Shown here: in pieces, positions 30,090 to 35,428 of the stretch
Layout: each line of letters opens with the position of its first letter
Numbering within the stretch: the stretch's first letter is position 1
NCBI GenBank assembly: GCA_045617725.1
Contig: JAZLJD010000026.1
Span: 1-35,428 of the forward strand
Direction: 5' to 3'
DNA from: JAZLJD01 sp045617725
Lineage (GTDB): Bacteria; Bacillota; Clostridia; Lachnospirales; Lachnospiraceae
Length of the DNA: 35,428 bases
Position numbers and translations under genes: made by a program
The notes under the pieces: generated by a model
What the model was told of the DNA's origin: nothing
Databases searched by the model: none
Seen by the model: only the letters and a program-made list of their open reading frames with translations

Positions 30090-30890
30090 TTAATCAATAG
30101 AATAATGCTTATGACCGATACGCTCTAATATTAAGCTCCACTTTTCTTTTTTATCAACTTGCTCATTCAATAAACGTTCCAGCAATGATTGATCCTTATA
30201 TATCAATCCATACAATTCTGAATAAAAATATTGCGCTGTGCTATCCCAATAAGGATCAACTTGGAACTTCGAATTTTTAGGTGAATCCGCCTCTTTGCAT
30301 TCAAGGGATATAAAGATTTTTTTAATACAATCCATATATTTGTTATATGCCTTTTGGGCATACGCTTCATTTTTATATGCTTCGATAGATACTTCATTAT
30401 CTTTAACCGTCGCATAAATACTGCTCACCTGATTAGCAAAAATGCATACGCACTCGCCATTCTTAAGCGATGTCAGAGTATTCTTTGTGTCCTCATTAAT
30501 TATCAATGTTACGTTATTCTTCACGGTCTCATCCATTTGATTCAAGTGCTTAGCCGGAATACTACATCTCTGAACAAACCCCACATTGAATATATGGTCA
30601 TATGAATTGCTTCCATTAATAACATACATACAAATTCTATCCCAATTTCTCTCGCTAATCACCGGTTCCCCAACCTCTGGCTCTCCGGCGTCACACTGCT
30701 CGGCCAATGCCCAACATAAAGCACCCACTATACATTCGGCAAGCTTTTCCGCCTTGTAATCCCCAGTATATAGCTTCACTTCCCGCGATACCCGTAAATC
30801 TTCAGCGTTTGGTGCACAAGCAATTGTAGCCGCTGATGCTGCCAAACTCGCAAGTTCTTTTTCCTGTTCCTTAGTCAATTTCATTTCCAT
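30090..30890 (-). CDS. Hypothetical protein, 266 aa
   Basis: No family recognised. The N-terminal 75 residues look helical (KLTKEQEKELASLAASAATIA), followed by a mixed region with NWDRICMYVINGSNSYDHIFN and a lysine-rich helical C terminus ending IGHKHYSID. No membrane helix or signal peptide. AAGGAG lies about 9 nt before the ATG. It lies 87 bp downstream of the XRE regulator gene and may be co-transcribed with it; that gap also holds a GTCACA half-site and a CCATCATGATGG palindrome. Confidence 0.7.
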   Translation of the reverse strand: MEMKLTKEQEKELASLAASAATIACAPNAEDLRVSREVKLYTGDYKAEKLAECIVGALCWALAEQCDAGEPEVGEPVISERNWDRICMYVINGSNSYDHIFNVGFVQRCSIPAKHLNQMDETVKNNVTLIINEDTKNTLTSLKNGECVCIFANQVSSIYATVKDNEVSIEAYKNEAYAQKAYNKYMDCIKKIFISLECKEADSPKNSKFQVDPYWDSTAQYFYSELYGLIYKDQSLLERLLNEQVDKKEKWSLILERIGHKHYSID

Positions 30891-30977
30891 AGCTGATTTC
30901 TCCTTTATTACATAGTTTTTGTAATGCTGCCATCATGATGGTCAGTGCATCGTCACATTTTTTATATCAAGCATTTC

Positions 30978-31745
30978 TCATTGCTCTTCTTCCTCTAAAA
31001 CTTCCAGCAACTCCTCCATCTGATAATTAGGGAGCTGTGATGTGGGAACATATCGTCTTCTTATAGCACATTCTCTCCCGTCTTTCGTCCGAACTCTCAT
31101 AACCGGATGGGGTGCCTTCTTCTCATTATGGTTTTCATCTTCCAAAATACAATCAGGAACAGGCTCTTCCTGATGTGTTGCAAAATATTTATTCATTCTG
31201 AACCCAATATAATCAATCACATCCTGAACTATATCACAGTAATCATCTTCCGAAATTGAAATAAAGGTATCCTTATTCACATCAACCAAAACTTCTATAT
31301 TTCCTATCTCATCTGATGACTCTTTAAGTTGCTTAATATAATTCAAAAAATAAACCGTGTTCCCCGGAAAAGTACAATTATAATCTTCCGTCTCCATACT
31401 CAAATCTGCGTATCCCATTTCGACCAGAAGATTATGAAAAGAACAAAAAATGTTTTTCTTCTTCTTTTCGCCGATAATTCGGTCAGCTTCCGTCCTGTAA
31501 TCATCAATTCCGAAAAGATATTCCGGCCTTACCCCAAACTCCTTGGCAAAAATCTCGCAAGTATCCGGTTGTATCTTTCTCGTTCCACTGCAATACCGAG
31601 AAACAGTTTCCCGAGGTATCATGGCCAGGTTTGGATTCGCCTTTAACGCTTTATCAATTGACTTAAATCCACACCTTTTTACGTATTCTTTTAGTTCCTT
31701 TTTAAATCTCTCTGCAGTCTTTGACTGTAAATAATCCGATTCCAT
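30978..31745 (-). CDS. XRE-family transcriptional regulator
   Basis: A 255-aa protein. The N-terminal helix-turn-helix covers about residues 9-75 (AERFKKELKEYVKRCGFKS... IPRETVSRYCSGTRKIQPDT CEIFAKEFGVRPEYLFG). A long acidic C-terminal region of unknown type follows and may sense a signal or partner. It ends in a glutamate-rich tail. AGGAGG sits 7 nt before the ATG at 31745. It is transcribed divergently from the AAA cassette; its own promoter overlaps an inverted repeat at 31779-31802, so it probably represses itself and the cassette. Confidence 0.85.
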   Translation of the reverse strand: MESDYLQSKTAERFKKELKEYVKRCGFKSIDKALKANPNLAMIPRETVSRYCSGTRKIQPDTCEIFAKEFGVRPEYLFGIDDYRTEADRIIGEKKKKNIFCSFHNLLVEMGYADLSMETEDYNCTFPGNTVYFLNYIKQLKESSDEIGNIEVLVDVNKDTFISISEDDYCDIVQDVIDYIGFRMNKYFATHQEEPVPDCILEDENHNEKKAPHPVMRVRTKDGRECAIRRRYVPTSQLPNYQMEELLEVLEEEEQ

Positions 31746-31764
31746 ACTTGTTCCTCCTGTAATG

Positions 31765-31793
31765 ACAGTAGCACATCCGTCACATTCTGTCAA
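31765..31793 (-). promoter_or_regulatory. Promoter of the XRE regulator
   Basis: Minus strand TTGACA (31793-31788), 17-bp spacer, TACTGT (31770-31765). The -35 box lies inside operator-like repeat 31779-31802. Confidence 0.6.
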
Positions 31794-31802
31794 CCATGTG
31801 AC
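31779..31802. promoter_or_regulatory. Operator-like inverted repeat 1
   Basis: GTCACA-N12-TGTGAC, overlapping the -35 box of the regulator promoter. Same half-sites as repeat 2, so probably bound by the same protein. Confidence 0.6.
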
Positions 31803-31831
31803 TCAACAAATTATCTACAATGCGTTGTACG

Positions 31832-31854
31832 GTCACAGACTGCGATATTGTGAC
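31832..31854. promoter_or_regulatory. Operator-like inverted repeat 2
   Basis: GTCACA-N11-TGTGAC, 30 bp beyond repeat 1 and about 75 bp ahead of the AAA gene start. Related half-sites (TTGTCA at 31859, ATGACA at 31762) flank the two repeats. A TAATAT at about 31886 could be the -10 of the cassette promoter; its -35 is not clear. Confidence 0.55.
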
Positions 31855-31927
31855 ACTATTTGTCATGGTTTTTTGCCACTTGGTGTAATATATTTCATTC
31901 ATCCACTAAATCATGAAAGGAGCAGCT

Positions 31928-33160
31928 ATGCCAAAAAGTACTTTTCGCACAAACTACATTTCTATCGGTTACTCTCCCGATCCTCGTTTCCCGGACACAT
32001 CCCATCCTTTTGCCGTAATCGGTCTCAATGCATGCCTTAATCTCGAACATCAGGAATTGTCAGATCAGTTATGTAATAGAGGGTTTAATTTTTACGATTA
32101 TGGTACTTTCGCGGAACAGGAACGGCAGTACACAAATTATGGTTTACCGCCGGTTGTGATAAAAAAACAGCAATGTTATATGTGGATAAACTATACACTA
32201 AATAAACATTGCAAACTGATAGTCAGTCACTCCCGTAGTGGCAGGATTATGTCATGCGGGGCCAGATGGTCAATAAAGCAAGCCATTACAGTACTTCTAA
32301 GCATTTTCATGGAAAAATTCGCAACGCTAAAAGAGAACGATATCCTTATATACACAAATGCCGCTTTTTACGAAAACGAGCATATACCGGATAAATGCCA
32401 CTATAATACCATACCGTTCCCATTCATCCTTTTTAAGCCGGATTACGCGAATGAACAACTGGTTCCGGTGACTGATTATGCTACCTCTGCATATTTCGGA
32501 GTTTCCGCGATGGATTGCCTGACAGATTACTTAACATTGAATTGCCATGTAAACCCAATAGAGATTCAAAAGGAGCTGGCTTCATATGGCGAACATATCC
32601 TTGATAAATTTGAAGACGCCAAAATAAGCTTGAGTTCGAAAAAGCCGATTCATTTTTGCTTCTTAGGGGATCCCGGAGTAGGGAAAACCACTCTGGCGCG
32701 GCTAGGTGCTGAATACATAACAGGGCAAAAAAACAAACTGGAAATCATAACTCCATCTAACCTTAAAGGTGAATATATTGGGCATACAACTACCGTAATG
32801 TTTGAATTACTAAAACAAGCCGATGAGGAGAGAAAAGTCATATTTATTGATGAAGCTTACACCATGCTGAACGACGATTTTGGTCAGGAAGCGGTTACTC
32901 TTCTTATGAAATATATAGATTCAAAGCCGGGTGATTGTATCTCGCGTCCGGCTACAACCGAAGAAAAAAAATTAGGAAATGACGCGCCTCACGAGTATCG
33001 GATTACCGGAGCTGCATCAATTTGGCTTGCCGGGTATGAAACCGAGATGCGAAAAATGCTTCGTCAGAATCCGGGCTTATATCGCCGGTTCGAAACGATT
33101 AAATTGAATCGACCAACACCGGAGCAGCTTACCGAAGCATTTACCTGCAATTTTCACTAA
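31928..33160 (+). CDS. CbxX/SpoVK-type AAA ATPase with a novel N-terminal domain
   Basis: A 410-aa protein. Residues 1-240 match nothing I recognise (SIGYSPDPRFPDTSHPF..., several Cys and aromatic residues). The C-terminal part is an AAA module of the CbxX/CfxQ/SpoVK type: Walker A GDPGVGKTT (about 247-254), pore-side KGEYIGHT, Walker B VIFIDEAY (about 304-311) with DFGQEAVTLL, sensor region WLAGYETEM and arginine finger NPGLYRRF (about 381-388). A stop soon after the finger leaves little lid domain. AAAGGAG precedes the ATG at 31928; an upstream ATG at 31913 overlaps that site. Divergent from the XRE gene; the FtsH-like gene follows after 10 bp. Function unknown; CbxX relatives remodel partner proteins. 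Confidence 0.88.
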   Translation: MPKSTFRTNYISIGYSPDPRFPDTSHPFAVIGLNACLNLEHQELSDQLCNRGFNFYDYGTFAEQERQYTNYGLPPVVIKKQQCYMWINYTLNKHCKLIVSHSRSGRIMSCGARWSIKQAITVLLSIFMEKFATLKENDILIYTNAAFYENEHIPDKCHYNTIPFPFILFKPDYANEQLVPVTDYATSAYFGVSAMDCLTDYLTLNCHVNPIEIQKELASYGEHILDKFEDAKISLSSKKPIHFCFLGDPGVGKTTLARLGAEYITGQKNKLEIITPSNLKGEYIGHTTTVMFELLKQADEERKVIFIDEAYTMLNDDFGQEAVTLLMKYIDSKPGDCISRPATTEEKKLGNDAPHEYRITGAASIWLAGYETEMRKMLRQNPGLYRRFETIKLNRPTPEQLTEAFTCNFH

Positions 33161-33170
33161 GGAGTTTTTC

Positions 33171-34892
33171 ATGATGAATCAATCAGAATTTAAGTATTTG
33201 CACAAGCTCAAAGATGCTTCTACTCCCGAAGAATGGGAAGAAATAGTACAGTTAATTGATGGTTTCATAAAATGGGGAGCAAAACCGCAATACAAAGCCT
33301 GCTTCGCTTCCTACAGCGGTATTCAGAGATTTAATGAAAAATGCAATATTCGATTATCAAGAGTATCTGATAACACTAACCATGTTGAACTTGTTCGTAA
33401 AATAATCGATGAGTTGAAATCAGACATGATACTGCAAAACCGACTGCAATATGTCCCTTGCTATGATAATTGCCCATTTATCATTGAGGAAAACATCACA
33501 GGTTCATTCGAAGATATTATCGGTCATAAAGAGGTCAAAAACGCCCTTGCGAAACTAATTGATATAATGATTAACCGTACCTCATATATAGAAAGAGGCA
33601 TTGTCCCGCCCAAAGGCGCATTACTCGCAGGACCTCCGGGAACAGGAAAAACGGCCATTGCTCGAGCCTTTGCTGCGGAAATAGAAAAGCAATGCACAGA
33701 CACCAATTTTGCTTTTATCCAAGTATCCGGTGCTGATTTGCTTTCTCCTCCTCACTATGACAATAGAGAACACCTGACAATTGATAATATTAAAGCGCTC
33801 TTTGCTACTGCATCCGATTACGACCAATTTATTATCTTCATAGATGAAATTGACGCCATCGGTCTCTCGCGAATGAACAATCCGCACTATTCAAGATTGA
33901 TTCAACTAATGAAAGAAATGGACGGCTTCAGCACGGACCAGAAAGTTTTTGTCCTGGCTGCAACCAATGCACCGGCTTCACTTGACAGTGCTCTTGTTCG
34001 CTCCGGCCGTTTCGATCGTACTTTTTATATGGAGCTTCCTGACAAATCTACGAGAGCCGCCATTTTTCAGCATTACATAAACAAACTGACTTTTTCCAAG
34101 GACAAAAATTATGATGACACCATTAACCCATACACAAACATACATAACATACTAAATATTACAGCCGGATTTTCGGGAGCTGACATAAAAACCCTTATCA
34201 ATGAAACTGCCCTATTCTTCCATGGTAACGAAGTAGAATTCACCCGGGCACTTCTTGAGAAAATCGAAGAACGTGAAATCGGTTTTCTTCACACCGATAC
34301 CATCGAAAAGAAATTCAGTCCTCAACATAACCACGGCTACTCAGGTACCGCCGTCCATGAAGTAGGTCATGCCATTCTTCATATGGAAATCAAAAAGGAT
34401 GCTCCCTTTCAAAAAGTAACCATCATCGGACGAGGCGATGCTTTAGGATATGTTATCTCCAATCAACCTGACTATCATACCGAAAATGAATATCTGGACG
34501 AAATCTGTACCTTACTGGGAGGCAAAGCCGCTGAAGAAGTTATTTTTGGCAACGGGAATACCGGAAATGGTTGTTCTGATGATTTGGAAAAAGCTACCCG
34601 GCTAGCCCGCCTTATGGTCTCAAGATACGGCATGAGTAATCTGGGCCCAATCTCACTGGTCGCCTCAAGTAGAAACTATATAGATTCAAATACAGATTAC
34701 TCCTGCAATGGTTTCTTAAGGGACAAGGCGGATTCTGAAGTACAAAGAATTCTCTGCAGTCAGTACAAACGTGCGCTCAACATTCTGACTGCAAAAAAGG
34801 AGCTGCTTTTGTCTCTTTCAGAATACCTAATCAATAAAGAAACACTAACCGGTGCGGAATTCATCGATTACTACAACCAAATAAACAAATGA
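33171..34892 (+). CDS. FtsH-like AAA/M41 metalloprotease without membrane helices
   Basis: A 573-aa protein. The first 120 residues are soluble and unrelated to the FtsH membrane region. The AAA domain has FEDIIGHKEVKNAL, Walker A GPPGTGKT (about 154-161), Walker B IIFIDEID (about 221-228) and arginine fingers RSGRFDR (about 277-283). The M41 protease has the zinc motif HEVGH (about 396-400) and the third ligand in GCSDDLEKATRLARLMVSRYG (Asp about 471). Catalytic and ATPase residues are intact, so it should be an active ATP-dependent protease, but cytosolic. AAGGAG lies 6 nt before the first ATG. It belongs to a three-gene cassette, overlapping or abutting the small gene that follows. Confidence 0.9.
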   Translation: MMNQSEFKYLHKLKDASTPEEWEEIVQLIDGFIKWGAKPQYKACFASYSGIQRFNEKCNIRLSRVSDNTNHVELVRKIIDELKSDMILQNRLQYVPCYDNCPFIIEENITGSFEDIIGHKEVKNALAKLIDIMINRTSYIERGIVPPKGALLAGPPGTGKTAIARAFAAEIEKQCTDTNFAFIQVSGADLLSPPHYDNREHLTIDNIKALFATASDYDQFIIFIDEIDAIGLSRMNNPHYSRLIQLMKEMDGFSTDQKVFVLAATNAPASLDSALVRSGRFDRTFYMELPDKSTRAAIFQHYINKLTFSKDKNYDDTINPYTNIHNILNITAGFSGADIKTLINETALFFHGNEVEFTRALLEKIEEREIGFLHTDTIEKKFSPQHNHGYSGTAVHEVGHAILHMEIKKDAPFQKVTIIGRGDALGYVISNQPDYHTENEYLDEICTLLGGKAAEEVIFGNGNTGNGCSDDLEKATRLARLMVSRYGMSNLGPISLVASSRNYIDSNTDYSCNGFLRDKADSEVQRILCSQYKRALNILTAKKELLLSLSEYLINKETLTGAEFIDYYNQINK

Positions 34893-34909
34893 AAGACAAG
34901 GAGAAAAAT

Positions 34910-35266
34910 ATGCTATTTTCAAAGACCTCAGAATACCGCTTACTTGATCCCAATCATGCCATAATCAGCATCTCGAATGATGAGTATATCTCTCTTGGGG
35001 AAATGAATGTAACTAAATTGGATGTCCCTTATTGCGAAGATACAATTGATTCCTGCATAAGTTCACTGGCAGAAACAGCAAAACAGCATTCCGTCGTGTT
35101 GATTGCCCTTATATTTCCGGCTTCCGCACCGTCCGCCCCCCTCTTTACCTTCTACAATGTCACCGAAAAGTATAAAGAAGCTGTCGGCGAAAATGGCCTG
35201 CCTCTTTTTCTTGTTACAGCAGATGATACCTGTAGTACAACTCACATCTGTCTCTTCTATGAATAG
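34910..35266 (+). CDS. Hypothetical protein, 118 aa, third gene of the AAA cassette
   Basis: No family recognised. It starts MLFSKTSEYRLLDPNHAIIS; a central hydrophobic strand (HSVVLIALIFPASAPSAP) and the end LFLVTADDTCSTTHICLFYE suggest a small alpha/beta domain. An ATG at 34889 overlaps the upstream stop (ATGA), but AAGGAG 7 nt before the ATG at 34910 makes the latter better. It could be a substrate, adaptor or inhibitor of the protease; this is inference from position only. The gene ends just before the palindromic element. Confidence 0.72.
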   Translation: MLFSKTSEYRLLDPNHAIISISNDEYISLGEMNVTKLDVPYCEDTIDSCISSLAETAKQHSVVLIALIFPASAPSAPLFTFYNVTEKYKEAVGENGLPLFLVTADDTCSTTHICLFYE

Positions 35267-35280
35267 GCGATAGCAAACGA

Positions 35281-35428
35281 GTGGACTCTTTGGTGTGTGG
35301 CTCTGTGGGGCTAGTGGACCCTTGGGGAGGGGGCTGGTGGTACAAAAATAGGAATGCTGAAAAATACCGCCTGCATAATGTGCAAGCGACCTTTTTTCAT
35401 AGCATTCCTATTTTTGTCCCACCAGCCC
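35281..35428. repeat. Long palindromic element, copy B (runs to the window edge)
   Basis: GGGCTGGTGGTACAAAAATAGGAATGCT pairs with its near-perfect reverse complement at the edge. Its core (CCGCCTGCATAATGTGCAAGCG) is the reverse complement of the core of copy A, so the two copies are inverted. The preceding GTGGACCCTTGGGGA also matches the right flank of copy A read backwards. A further GTGTGTGGCTCTG at about 35293 matches the left flank of copy A directly, so the element is nested or composite. Confidence 0.9.

Larger units (their letters stand above)
27188..35428. other. Accessory island bounded by inverted palindromic elements
   Basis: The DNA between the two element copies is visibly AT-richer in its codons than the housekeeping flanks. 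It holds mostly unknown genes, a dead group II intron and a regulated AAA cassette. The left border interrupts a glycosyltransferase. No integrase, transposase or recombinase gene is seen, so the way it moved is unclear. The true right border may lie beyond the window. Confidence 0.55.

Noticed and set aside
27188..35428. Composite transposon or prophage
   Set aside because: No transposase, integrase or phage structural gene is visible; only called an island with inverted palindromic borders.

Overview
The window looks like chromosome from a Gram-positive, low-to-mid GC clostridium, most likely Lachnospiraceae. The grounds are an HrcA/CIRCE-controlled hrcA-grpE-dnaK-dnaJ operon, the Firmicutes-type block mtaB-ireB-ruvX-DUF1292-rnj-ylbF-mltG-like-trmR-trhP, a type III glutamine synthetase, a flagellin lysine N-methylase, and strong AGGAGG ribosome binding sites throughout. 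No rRNA or tRNA gene was seen.

Layout. 1-5.1 kb holds small and membrane genes (an edge-truncated gene with a structured leader, a 90-aa protein, a YbjQ-like protein, hemolysin III, a DUF896 protein), then an ABC-F ATPase and a membrane diguanylate cyclase. 5.1-14.0 kb (minus strand) is one long run from mtaB down to glutamine synthetase, covering tRNA modification, RNA decay, Holliday junction resolution and nitrogen assimilation. A short plus-strand gene for an HPr-like protein without the phosphorylatable histidine sits at 14.1 kb. 14.3-23.5 kb (minus) is the heat-shock operon continuing into prmA, rsmE, a cysteine desulfurase and thiI; the desulfurase presumably feeds sulfur to ThiI. 23.5-26.7 kb (minus) carries a CPBP protease, a small barrel-like protein, FliB and a patatin lipase.

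From 27.2 kb to the right edge the character changes. A glycosyltransferase gene stops short at a long palindromic element, and a second copy of that element in inverted orientation lies at the right edge. Between them is about 8 kb of AT-richer accessory DNA: a tandem-repeat 'beta-flower'-like protein, unknown proteins, a membrane Sel1-like protein, a Cys-rich mini protein, a dead group II intron sitting just after a terminator, an unknown 266-aa protein, an XRE regulator, and, divergently, a CbxX-type AAA ATPase, an FtsH-like AAA/M41 protease without membrane segments, and a small unknown protein. The regulator and ATPase genes share a spacer with two GTCACA/TGTGAC inverted repeats. This regulated two-AAA cassette is the best candidate for an undescribed system.

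A second striking feature is a roughly 112-bp structured repeat (four units at three loci). At two loci it lies exactly against the start codon of a housekeeping gene (ABC-F ATPase and dnaJ). It carries its own short leader reading frame and a GGGGAT ribosome-binding-like motif, as if built to insert between a ribosome binding site and a start codon without silencing the gene.
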